In this document: positions 33,242 through 40,793 of the stretch, piece after piece | How positions within the stretch are numbered: position 1 is the stretch's first letter | How the letters are laid out: each line of letters starts with the position of its first letter | NCBI GenBank assembly: GCA_963715895.1 | Contig: OY970284.1 | Coordinates: 2,976,001-3,040,000, forward strand | Direction of reading: 5' to 3' | DNA: 64,000 bases | Source: JADGNZ01 sp963715895 | GTDB lineage: Bacteria; Acidobacteriota; Thermoanaerobaculia; Gp7-AA8 | Position numbers and translations under genes: made by a program | Notes under the pieces: model-generated | What the model was told of the DNA's origin: nothing | The model's database searches: none | The model's input: the letters and a program-made list of their open reading frames with translations, nothing else

Positions 33242-33832
33242 CGTCCACTCGCACACGTACTCGCAGAACTCCGCCCCCTTGGCGCGGCACTTCGTCTCGG
33301 TGACGCGGGCGTTCTTCGCGCCGCACATCTCGATCGCTTTGCGGTGCCATCCGACTACGGTCAGACAATCGTGGCGTGAGAAGGTCGGGGCGTCGTAGGT
33401 GCGGAGGACGGCCTTGTTGTCGGCGAGGCGGTCGTAGGTGCGGCGGCCGGTGTCGTAGTACATCTGATAGATCTGCGGCGTGCGCCGCAGCAGGCCGTGA
33501 GGATCGCCGGGGGAGATCATGGCCCGGTGGGCGCCGGTGAGATTGTGCTCGGCCGACTTCTCGCCGATGAGCAGGAAAACATCCTCGCCCATTCCCATCT
33601 CCGCGGCGATGGCCTCGTCGAGGCGCTGGTTCAGTGCGAATGGATACCAGCCGCCGGTGAGGATCGTCGAGCAGGCGGCGCGGTCGCTTTCGGGAAGCCG
33701 CGCCAGAACGTGCTGCACCCCCTCTTCGCCTCGCTGCTCTCTCACGAAGGCAAGGCGCGACAGCAGAGCGCCTCCCTTGACTTTGACCGATCCCGCTTCG
33801 TCCATGAACGAAAGAATACGCCTGTCATCCAT
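33239..33832 (-). CDS. DUF2378 (TIGR02265)-like protein with V4R-type C-terminus
   Basis: About 197 residues from ATG 33832 (MDDRRILSFMDE), with AGGA in front; ATG 33805 is an alternative. Blocks: VKVKGGALLSRLAFVREQRGEEGVQHVLARLPESDRAACSTIL, WYPFALNQRLDEAIAAEMG, and a C-terminal VTETKCRAKGAEFCEYVCEWT, whose C-x3-G-x3-C-x2...W pattern is that of V4R/haem-NO-binding-like domains. TIGR02265 is best known from Myxococcus, with unknown function. A ligand-sensing role is inferred. Its stop codon lies inside the RAYT-border repeat. Divergent from the DDAH-like gene, with 34 bp between starts. Confidence 0.75.
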   Translation of the reverse strand: MDDRRILSFMDEAGSVKVKGGALLSRLAFVREQRGEEGVQHVLARLPESDRAACSTILTGGWYPFALNQRLDEAIAAEMGMGEDVFLLIGEKSAEHNLTGAHRAMISPGDPHGLLRRTPQIYQMYYDTGRRTYDRLADNKAVLRTYDAPTFSRHDCLTVVGWHRKAIEMCGAKNARVTETKCRAKGAEFCEYVCEWT

Positions 33833-33866
33833 CGATTTCCTGTGGGGGCCTGTAGGATTCTCATGC

Positions 33867-34637
33867 ATGGGACTTATCGCCATCACTCGCGCCGTCAGTG
33901 AATCGATCGACCGCTGCGAGCTGACGCACGCGGCGCGGACGCCGATCGACGTCGATCGTGCGCGCGAGCAGCATCGCGCCTACGAGTCCTGTCTCGCCTC
34001 GCTGGGATGCGAGGTGCGGCGGATTCCGGAAGACGGCCGCTATCCCGACGCGGTCTTCATCGAGGACACCGCCATCGTGCTGGACGAGCTGGCCATCCTG
34101 ACCCGTCCCGGCGCGGAGTCGCGGCGGGGAGAGGTCGACACGGTGGCGGAGCTGCTGCGCGACTACCGGACGGTCGTCAGCATCGACGAGCCGGGCACGC
34201 TCGACGGCGGCGACGTGCTGCTGCTCGACCGCGTGCTTTACGTCGGACATTCGCTGCGCACGGACAGCCGAGGGATCGACAACCTGCGCGAGCTCGTGGC
34301 ACCGTATGGCTATCGCGTCGAGGCGGTCACGGTCGGCGGATGCCTGCACCTGAAATCGGCAGTCACGCGCGTTTCGATCGACGCTCTCCTGATGAATCGC
34401 GACTGGTTGCCGGCCGCGCCATTCGGGGAGTGGCGAATCATCGACGTCGATCCGTCCGAGCCTGCCGCCGCCAATGCATTGCGGATCGGCGGCAGCGTCG
34501 TCTTCCCCGAGGAGCTGTCGCGAACGCGGCGCCGGCTCGAAGACGAGGGGATCGATGTGCGGGCCGTTCCTGCCTCGGAGCTTGCCAAGGCGGAGGGTGG
34601 CGTGACGTGTTGTAGTCTGATCGTTCGGTTTGACTGA
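33867..34637 (+). CDS. Dimethylarginine dimethylaminohydrolase-like amidinotransferase-fold enzyme
   Basis: 256 residues. Substrate loop YPDAVFIEDTAIVLDELAILTRPGAESRRGEV, TLDGGDVLLLDRVLYVG, catalytic His in GGCLHLKSAVT and catalytic Cys in GGVTCCSLIV near the end: all residues of DDAH are present. DDAH releases citrulline and dimethylamine from methylated arginine; related enzymes act on other guanidines. Length fits (250-280). It overlaps the permease start by 8 bp. The 34-bp gap to the divergent gene must hold the promoter. Confidence 0.88.
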   Translation: MGLIAITRAVSESIDRCELTHAARTPIDVDRAREQHRAYESCLASLGCEVRRIPEDGRYPDAVFIEDTAIVLDELAILTRPGAESRRGEVDTVAELLRDYRTVVSIDEPGTLDGGDVLLLDRVLYVGHSLRTDSRGIDNLRELVAPYGYRVEAVTVGGCLHLKSAVTRVSIDALLMNRDWLPAAPFGEWRIIDVDPSEPAAANALRIGGSVVFPEELSRTRRRLEDEGIDVRAVPASELAKAEGGVTCCSLIVRFD

Positions 34638-35958
34638 TAACACCCCCCTTACCCGCTCCATCGGCCTGCTTCGCGCCACCGCCATGGTGGTGGGGATCAT
34701 CATCGGTGCGTCGATCTTCGTTCAGCCGTCGGAGATCACCCGCCGCGTTCCCAGCGTCTCCGGGATGCTGCTGGTCTGGTTGCTGGCGGGAATCCTCACG
34801 CTGTTCGGGGCGCTCATCTGCGCGGAGCTCGCCTCCGCCTTTCCGCGGACCGGCGGCGTGTATGTGTTTCTGAAGGAGACCTTCCATCCAGCCGCCGGCT
34901 TTCTGTGGGGATGGGCGATGTTCTGGTGCATGCATTCGGGGATCGTGGCCGCCATCGCCGTCGTCACGGCGCGCTATATCGGCTACTTCGTTCCGCTGAC
35001 AGGCAATGGCACGCGCATCGTCGCCATCGCCGCGATCTTTACGCTGTCCGCAGTGAACTACGTCGGCGTCCGGCAGGGAAGCGCGATCCAGACCTTCTTT
35101 ACCATCGTCAAGGTTCTGGCGATCGGCTTGATGCTGATAATCGTCGTTGCCCTCGCCCCCGTTCGTGCCGCCACTCCCGCGGCCGCCTCGTACTCGGCGC
35201 ACGAGTTCCTCCTGGCGCTGGTGGCCGGATTGTTCGCCTACGGCGGCTGGCACATGGTCACGTATGTCGCCGAAGAGACGTGCGAGCCGCAGAAGACCAT
35301 TCCCCGTTCGCTGATGATCGGAACGCTCATCGTCACCCTCTGCTACCTCGGTCTGAACGCGGCCTACGTCTACGTGCTGCCGCTCGATCAGGTCATCCAC
35401 TCCGAGCGCATCGCCGCCGATGTCGCCACCGCACTAGTCGGGCCGCGGGGGGCGGCCGCGGTCTCGCTGCTGGTGATCGTCTCCTCCCTCGGCGCGCTGG
35501 GAGGGGTAATCCTGGCCGGGCCGCGCGTCTACTTCGCCATGGCGCGCGACGGGCTGTTCTTCCGGTCGGCCGGCGTACCACATCCCCGCTATCGCACGCC
35601 CTACATCGCCATCGTGTTGCAGGCGGTGTGGTCGTCGGTCCTCGTCGCCACCGGGACGTATCGCGATCTCTTCACACGCGTCGTTTATACGGAATGGATG
35701 TTCTTCGCCGCGCTGGCGGTGGCCACCTTTGTTCTGCGGCGGCGGCCCGGCTATGCGTCTCCGTATCGGACGTTCGGCTATCCCTACGTACCGCTTCTGT
35801 TCATCGCGGCGACGGTGTTGATCGTCGTCAATCAGATCGTTGCCGAGCCGGCCGGCAGCGCCATCGGACTGCTCATCGTCGCCGCCGGCCTTCCGGTATA
35901 CGCTCTCTGGACTCGAACGACTTCACGAAAAGGAACCTCCATCGATGCCGGTCATTGA
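34630..35958 (+). CDS. APC-family amino acid permease
   Basis: 442 residues, TTG start at 34630 that overlaps the DDAH-like stop. About twelve membrane helices; TM1 shows the broken helix motif GIIIGASIFVQPSEI, typical of the APC superfamily. TRSIGLLRATAMVVG precedes it. It likely imports an amino acid or guanidine compound that feeds the enzyme upstream. The 3' end overlaps the amidohydrolase start by 14 bp. Confidence 0.9.
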   Translation: MTDNTPLTRSIGLLRATAMVVGIIIGASIFVQPSEITRRVPSVSGMLLVWLLAGILTLFGALICAELASAFPRTGGVYVFLKETFHPAAGFLWGWAMFWCMHSGIVAAIAVVTARYIGYFVPLTGNGTRIVAIAAIFTLSAVNYVGVRQGSAIQTFFTIVKVLAIGLMLIIVVALAPVRAATPAAASYSAHEFLLALVAGLFAYGGWHMVTYVAEETCEPQKTIPRSLMIGTLIVTLCYLGLNAAYVYVLPLDQVIHSERIAADVATALVGPRGAAAVSLLVIVSSLGALGGVILAGPRVYFAMARDGLFFRSAGVPHPRYRTPYIAIVLQAVWSSVLVATGTYRDLFTRVVYTEWMFFAALAVATFVLRRRPGYASPYRTFGYPYVPLLFIAATVLIVVNQIVAEPAGSAIGLLIVAAGLPVYALWTRTTSRKGTSIDAGH

Positions 35959-36928
35959 TTTTCACAATCACTTCTATCCTGCCGCCTACCTCGACGCCTT
36001 GCGCGCCGGCCCCAGCCACGTGAAGCTCACGACCGATGCCGAGGGGAACACGCTGCTGCACTATCCCGGCGACTACAACGTGGCCGTGCGCGGACACCGC
36101 GACATCGCTTATCGCTCCGAGGTCATGCGCGAATACGGCGTCGACACGCAGATCCTCAGCCTGACCACGCCGGGGACGCACGTCGAAGAGCCGGCGACGG
36201 CGGTGACGCTGGCGCGGATCGTCAACGACAGTTTCGCCTCGATCGCGGCGGACTATCGCGGCCAGTTCCTCGGCATCGCCACGCTGCCTTTGTGCGATCC
36301 GGCCGCCTCGGCACGCGAGCTCGAGCGCGCGTACAGGCAACACGGTTTCTGCGGCGCCATGATCTTCAGCAACATCAACGGTGTGGCGTTGCACGACGAT
36401 CGGTTCCTCCCGGTGTGGGAAGCCGCGAACGATCTCGGCGCGGTCATTCACATTCATCCCACCGCCCCCGTCGGCGTCGAGGCGATGACCGACTACTGGC
36501 TGACCGCGCTGGTCGGATTCCCGCTCGATACGACGCTGGCCGCGGCCGGTCTCGTCTTCAGCGGTGTCGTGGAGCGTTTCCCGAAAATCCGCTGGGTGCT
36601 CGGTCACCTCGGCGGCGCCATTCCGTATCTAGTGGAGCGTCTCGACCGCGGTTTCTACGCCTACAAGGAGAACCGCGTTCACATCGACAGCCCGCCCAGC
36701 GAGTACCTGAAGAACTTCTACTACGACTCCGTGAACTTCGACGTCCGCGCCCTGCATCTGGCCATCGACTTCGCCGGCGCGGACCACATCCTGGCCGGCA
36801 GCGACTACCCACACCTGATCGGCAGCGTCCCTCGGATGCTCGAAAGCATCGCCGCTCTGGACATCAGCGAGTCCGACCGTGCGGGGATCCTCGGCGGCAA
36901 TACGGCGCGGCTGTTGATGAGGGATTGA
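35945..36928 (+). CDS. Amidohydrolase-2 family protein, ACMSD-like
   Basis: 327 residues from ATG 35945. Metal ligands: HxH in VIDFHNHFYP, His in VIHIHPTAPVG, the His of VLGHLGGAIPYLVERLDRGF and Asp in ILAGSDYPHLIG. The fold is that of aminocarboxymuconate-semialdehyde decarboxylase-like enzymes, which are non-oxidative decarboxylases or hydrolases with a single metal. Substrate cannot be told. Third gene of the coupled DDAH-permease-amidohydrolase operon. Confidence 0.88.
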   Translation: MPVIDFHNHFYPAAYLDALRAGPSHVKLTTDAEGNTLLHYPGDYNVAVRGHRDIAYRSEVMREYGVDTQILSLTTPGTHVEEPATAVTLARIVNDSFASIAADYRGQFLGIATLPLCDPAASARELERAYRQHGFCGAMIFSNINGVALHDDRFLPVWEAANDLGAVIHIHPTAPVGVEAMTDYWLTALVGFPLDTTLAAAGLVFSGVVERFPKIRWVLGHLGGAIPYLVERLDRGFYAYKENRVHIDSPPSEYLKNFYYDSVNFDVRALHLAIDFAGADHILAGSDYPHLIGSVPRMLESIAALDISESDRAGILGGNTARLLMRD

Positions 36929-36938
36929 GTTGAGTTTT

Positions 36939-37010
36939 ATCCGCAGATGACGCAGATGTAACGCAGATGAAGACGATCCTATCTGCGTTTCATCTGCGTT
37001 ATCTGCGGAT
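36939..37010. repeat. Intergenic inverted repeat, ATCTGCG family
   Basis: Left arm words ATCCGCAGAT, GACGCAGATG, AACGCAGAT; right arm ATCTGCGTTT, CATCTGCGTT, ATCTGCGGAT. The repeated ATCTGCG word pairs along most of the 72 bases. It may terminate the amidohydrolase operon; no T-run follows. Confidence 0.85.
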
Positions 37011-37078
37011 GAAGCCTTCCGTCTCGTTTGATATCCTTTACGCGTTCCGCGTTCATCGAAGTCTCAGGAGAGTGATCG

Positions 37079-39475
37079 ATGCCCACTTTCGCCTCCAGCG
37101 CTGGTCTCGTTGCGCTTCTTTTCTCTTCCTCCCTCGCGGCGCAGTCGCTCGAGGTGATCAATCCGACATCGCCCGCGCACGTTCGCGCCACCGAGGCGCG
37201 GACGCCGAGAGGGGAGGCGGCGCCGCTGCCTCTCTCGAGCTTCACCGTCTCGCGAGGGATCGGCATCCTCGCGGACGACGGCAATTCGTACTGGCCGGGC
37301 TATCCGTCGGACCTCCAGGCGCCCGCAACCTTCCGCGTCGTTCCGACGGCGAACAACACCTTCACCGTGCGAAGGGTGGCCTTCCAGTTCGATGATCCGT
37401 CGACCGGCGTCATCGCTTATGACGGGGCCAAGAGGCCGATCGTCGGATTTCTCGACGCAAACTATCTGCCGCCGGCCTACACGCTCCCGGCTCCGTTCAC
37501 GTTCGCCGGGAAGCAGTACACGAAGCTGAGCATCTCCACCTGGGGCGCGGTCGCCTTCGGGGAGGCGGATTCGACGACGGTGAACTACGACCCGACGGTG
37601 GTCAGCTCGATGTTTCACATCCAGCCGATCGTGGCCGTCTGGTATGAGCTCTTCAACTATCCCAACACGGCGCGCATCATCACCAAGAACAAGCCCGGCT
37701 CGGTGGTCATCACCTGGCAGAATCTCCAGAGCCGTCATTCGGCGACGCCGTGCACGTTCCAGATCGAGCTGTTCACCGACAGCGGCGAGATGCAGCTCTC
37801 GTATCAGTCGCTGCCGGTCGACGACGGCCTGATCGGCTTCAATACCGGCACCGAGACGAAGACGAGCCAGACGGCCAGTCCGGTGAACGCGCCCGGCCTG
37901 CCGGCGCCCTTGCAGGCTGCAAGCGCATCGTTCGACGACTACAGCGGCATCATCGCCGGCGTCACGCTCAAGCTCGCGGCGGTTCCGACGCCCGCTACGG
38001 GCGAGGACTTCCGCTACACGTTGCTCCTGAACGGCGTCGAGGCGGCCGGAGTGCAGTTCGGCGGGGGCTTCGCGCCGTTCCTCGTCGTTTCGACGCCGAA
38101 GATTCCCGACTTCCCCTCGGCGCAGATCGGCTCGTGGGAGATCAAGCTGACCGGCGACACGCTCTCGTTCCGCATGCCGGCCTCGAGCCTCGAGCCGTAT
38201 CTGAATCCGTCCGGCAACAACACCTGGGCCATCAAGAGCGCGCGGTTCGGCGGCGCTGGCTTTGTTGAGGGGACGATCACGCAGACGCTTCCGCTGACCT
38301 TCGCGGTGCGGCACTCGCTGCTGCCGTCCACGGTGGGAGCGTCCGTCGATGTACCCGCCGAGGTGTTTCACTACATGCCGGGAGTGTGGGATACCGATCG
38401 GATCCGGGAGTCGATCGCGGCGTATCTCGTCAGCCGCGGGCAGAACGTCGACACCTTCCGCTTCTTTCCGACGATTTACGACAACGGCCTGCGCCACGCG
38501 AATTACGCGGGCACGTATCCGCGGCAGAAGAGCGTGACCGGCGCGGGAACGATTCCGGCGCGCACCGAGTGCGACTGTCACTACGGCGCCGAGTTTTCCG
38601 CCATCGGCGAGGCGCTTGCCGACGAGACCAACACGCAGGTCGCGCTCACCCACGAACTGGGTCATGAGTGCGTCTTCTACGCCGACTACAAGGATGTCGA
38701 CGGCGTGGTGAAAGGGCCGTGGCGCGACGCCGGTGTGCCGTGCTTCGGCGGCGCGCATCCGAACAACGGCCTGGCCAATCCCAGCATGTTCCCCGACACG
38801 GAGTCGGGCCTTTCCACGATTTCGGTGATGGGTGGAAGCATCGCCGGGACGTATTCCTTGACGGCGCCGCGTTTCGGCTACAGCCGCGCGGAGATGTACT
38901 TCCTCGGCCTGGCCTCGCCGGCCGAGGTCACGCCGATCACGTTCGTGCAGGACAGTGGGACGTCGCAGATCACCATCGACCAGATCGTCGCCGCGAACGG
39001 CCCGCGTACGCCGGCGTACGCCGCCGGTCAGACGCGTGTCTTCCGCGTCCCGACGTTCGTGGTCACGCGGAGCGGGGAGAACGTGAGCGACGCGCAACTG
39101 CAGCAGCTCCAGAATGTGCTCTTCCGCTGGCAGAGCCGTTTCTACCGCGAGACCGGCGGCCGCGCCCGCGGCAACCTGACCCTCGACGGATCGTGCAGCT
39201 ACACGCTCTCGGCCAGCAGCATCCGTCCGCTGTCTGCCGCGGCAACCGGCAGTATCAGCGTGATCGCCGACGGAGGCTGTCCCTGGACCGCCACGACCAG
39301 CGACTCCTTCATCACCGTCACCTCCGGCGGCAGCGGTACCGCCAACGGAACCGTGAGTTACTCGATCGCCGCGAACGCCAGCGCCAACCCCCGGACAGGT
39401 ACGATCACCATCGCCGGACAGTCGTTCACCGTGAACCAGTTGGGAGCGGCGAAGCGGCGGTCGGTGTGGAGGTAG
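37079..39475 (+). CDS. Secreted HELGH-motif protein with C-terminal BACON-type domain
   Basis: 798 residues. Signal peptide about 1-21 (LLFSSSLAAQ). Residues 25-480 are predicted beta-rich (FTFAGKQYTKLSISTWGAVAFGE, SVVITWQNLQSR). Around residue 526 lies VALTHELGHECVFYADYKDVDG, whose HELGH is a zincin core, and then VMGGSIAGTYSLTAPRFGYSRAEMYFLGL, which may serve as a Met-turn-like region (SVMGG). The last 90 residues (SISVIADGGCPWTATTSDSFITVTSGG...TITIAGQSFTVNQLG) match a BACON domain. Probably a cell-surface metalloprotease, though the third metal ligand is not certain. Confidence 0.75.
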   Translation: MPTFASSAGLVALLFSSSLAAQSLEVINPTSPAHVRATEARTPRGEAAPLPLSSFTVSRGIGILADDGNSYWPGYPSDLQAPATFRVVPTANNTFTVRRVAFQFDDPSTGVIAYDGAKRPIVGFLDANYLPPAYTLPAPFTFAGKQYTKLSISTWGAVAFGEADSTTVNYDPTVVSSMFHIQPIVAVWYELFNYPNTARIITKNKPGSVVITWQNLQSRHSATPCTFQIELFTDSGEMQLSYQSLPVDDGLIGFNTGTETKTSQTASPVNAPGLPAPLQAASASFDDYSGIIAGVTLKLAAVPTPATGEDFRYTLLLNGVEAAGVQFGGGFAPFLVVSTPKIPDFPSAQIGSWEIKLTGDTLSFRMPASSLEPYLNPSGNNTWAIKSARFGGAGFVEGTITQTLPLTFAVRHSLLPSTVGASVDVPAEVFHYMPGVWDTDRIRESIAAYLVSRGQNVDTFRFFPTIYDNGLRHANYAGTYPRQKSVTGAGTIPARTECDCHYGAEFSAIGEALADETNTQVALTHELGHECVFYADYKDVDGVVKGPWRDAGVPCFGGAHPNNGLANPSMFPDTESGLSTISVMGGSIAGTYSLTAPRFGYSRAEMYFLGLASPAEVTPITFVQDSGTSQITIDQIVAANGPRTPAYAAGQTRVFRVPTFVVTRSGENVSDAQLQQLQNVLFRWQSRFYRETGGRARGNLTLDGSCSYTLSASSIRPLSAAATGSISVIADGGCPWTATTSDSFITVTSGGSGTANGTVSYSIAANASANPRTGTITIAGQSFTVNQLGAAKRRSVWR

Positions 39476-39481
39476 GGTTTT

Positions 39482-39566
39482 GGTTGCTGGGTTATCGGTT
39501 GTCAGTTATCGGTTGTGAACCCCGATAACCGACAACCGATAACCGACAACCAAGCAACCCAGCAAC
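39482..39566. repeat. Intergenic inverted repeat, GGTTATCGGTTGTC family
   Basis: Left arm words GTTGCTGGGTTATCGGTTG and GTTATCGGTTG; right arm CAACCGATAACCGACAACC and AACCCAGCAAC. A second member is at 54370-54455. It lies between two plus-strand genes. Confidence 0.85.
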
Positions 39567-39614
39567 TAAGTTTTCTTTTCCCCCACATCGGTGTCTCATT
39601 TCCTGGAGGATGCA

Positions 39615-40391
39615 ATGAGACACCGAATGATCCTGGCCCTGCTGTTCTTCGCATTTTGTTCCAGTCAATCCTTTGCGGCGGGCACGTCCGGATTCGCCGT
39701 CAACGTTCTGGTCGACGATGCCCCGCGCGCGGAGTACGTCCACCGGGGAACGGTCTACATCGAGGCAGTCCGCGGAGCGAGCTACAGCCTGCGGATCACC
39801 AACCCTACCCCGTACCGCGTCGCCGTGGCCCTCTCGGTCGACGGGCTGAACACGATCGACGCCAAACACACCGACGCCCGCAACGCGTCGAAGTGGGTCC
39901 TGGAGCCGTATGAGTCGACCGTGATCTCCGGCTGGCAGGTCAGCAACCGCGCCGCGCGCAGCTTCTTCTTCACCGGCGAGCGTCATTCCTACGGGGCCTC
40001 CCTGGGACAGACAGAGAACCTCGGCGTGATCGAGGCCGTCTACTTCCGCGAGCGCCGTCACGAGGTCGAGATGTATCGGCCGTCGTTCGGCGAGGGGAGA
40101 TCCGGCGCCATGAACAGCGCGCCCGGCAGTTCTCCCGCACCCGTACCATCCGAGAAGGCCCAGAGAAGCGACGCCGCGGACGACTACGCCGCGACCGGGA
40201 TGGGATCAAGAGAGCGCCACGAGATCGAGATGATCGACATCGATCTCGACCCGACCCCGGTGGCGTCCGTCCGCATCCGCTACGAGTACCACCCGCAACT
40301 GGTCAAGCTGGGCGTTCTGCCGGAGCACATCTCGACGCTCGAGCGCCGCGAGCGCGCCAGCGGGTTCGGTGCGTATTGCCCGGAGCGGTAG
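39615..40391 (+). CDS. Secreted hypothetical protein, jelly-roll-like N-terminal domain
   Basis: 258 residues from ATG 39615, preceded by GGAGG (39605-39609). Signal peptide about MRHRMILALLFFAFCSSQSFA. Residues 22-135 (YVHRGTVYIEAVRGASYSLRITNPTPYRVAVALSVDGLNTIDAKHT, WVLEPYESTVISGWQVS, RSFFFTGERHSYGASLG) look like a beta-sandwich seen in conserved exported proteins. Residues 135-200 are low complexity. The final part (IDLDPTPVASVRIRYEYHPQLVKLGVLP) is conserved in similar exported proteins. Function unknown. The mini-hairpin array follows. Confidence 0.75.
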   Translation: MRHRMILALLFFAFCSSQSFAAGTSGFAVNVLVDDAPRAEYVHRGTVYIEAVRGASYSLRITNPTPYRVAVALSVDGLNTIDAKHTDARNASKWVLEPYESTVISGWQVSNRAARSFFFTGERHSYGASLGQTENLGVIEAVYFRERRHEVEMYRPSFGEGRSGAMNSAPGSSPAPVPSEKAQRSDAADDYAATGMGSRERHEIEMIDIDLDPTPVASVRIRYEYHPQLVKLGVLPEHISTLERRERASGFGAYCPER

Positions 40392-40399
40392 GGATCGTT

Positions 40400-40446
40400 C
40401 TGGAGTGGACGCCCCGGTTGTGTTGAAGGCCGGGTGTCCGCTCCAG
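40400..40446 (+). terminator. Stem-loop after the secreted gene, possible terminator
   Basis: CTGGAGTGGACGCCCCGG pairs with CCGGGTGTCCGCTCCAG across a 12-base loop. It lies 8 bp after the stop codon. No T-run follows, so an intrinsic terminator is only possible. Confidence 0.45.
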
Positions 40447-40469
40447 GAGACACTCTGCGACCCCGAATT

Positions 40470-40785
40470 GGCTTTAAGCCTACCCCGGTAGTCTCTGGGC
40501 CTACCCCGGTAGGCTTTGAGCCTACCCCAGTAGTCTCTGAGCCTACCCCAGTAGGCTTTAAGCCTACCTCGGTAGTCTCTGAGCCTACCCGATGAGGCTT
40601 TGAGCCTCTTCGGTAGATCCAAGGATCTACTCAATAGGCTTTAAGCCTACCCCATGAGGCTTTGGGCCTCTTCGGTAGATCCAAGGATCTACTCAATAGG
40701 CTTTAAACCTACCCCAAGAGGCTTTGAGCCTCTTCGGTAGATCCAAGGATCTACTCAATAGGCCCTAAACCTACCCTGGTAGTCC
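40470..40785. repeat. Tandem array of about sixteen 20-21-bp mini-hairpin units
   Basis: Units have a 15-16-base palindrome plus a six-base linker such as CCCCGG. Three stem types occur: TAGGCT/AGCCTA, GAGGCT/AGCCTC and TAGATCC/GGATCTA. After six alternating near-perfect units, the block [GAGGCT-, TAGATCC-, TAGGCT-type] repeats three times with a period of about 62 bp. Stem bases differ between types but pairing is kept. Lies between convergent genes and contains no gene. Confidence 0.93.
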
Positions 40786-40793
40786 CGCACCCC

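Noticed and set aside
37064..39097. Minus-strand open frame opposite the HELGH protein
   Set aside because: Composition typical of antisense frames; the plus strand has signal peptide and HELGH motif.
40470..40785. CRISPR-like array of short palindromic repeats
   Set aside because: Units are contiguous with six-base linkers and there are no unique spacers or cas genes.
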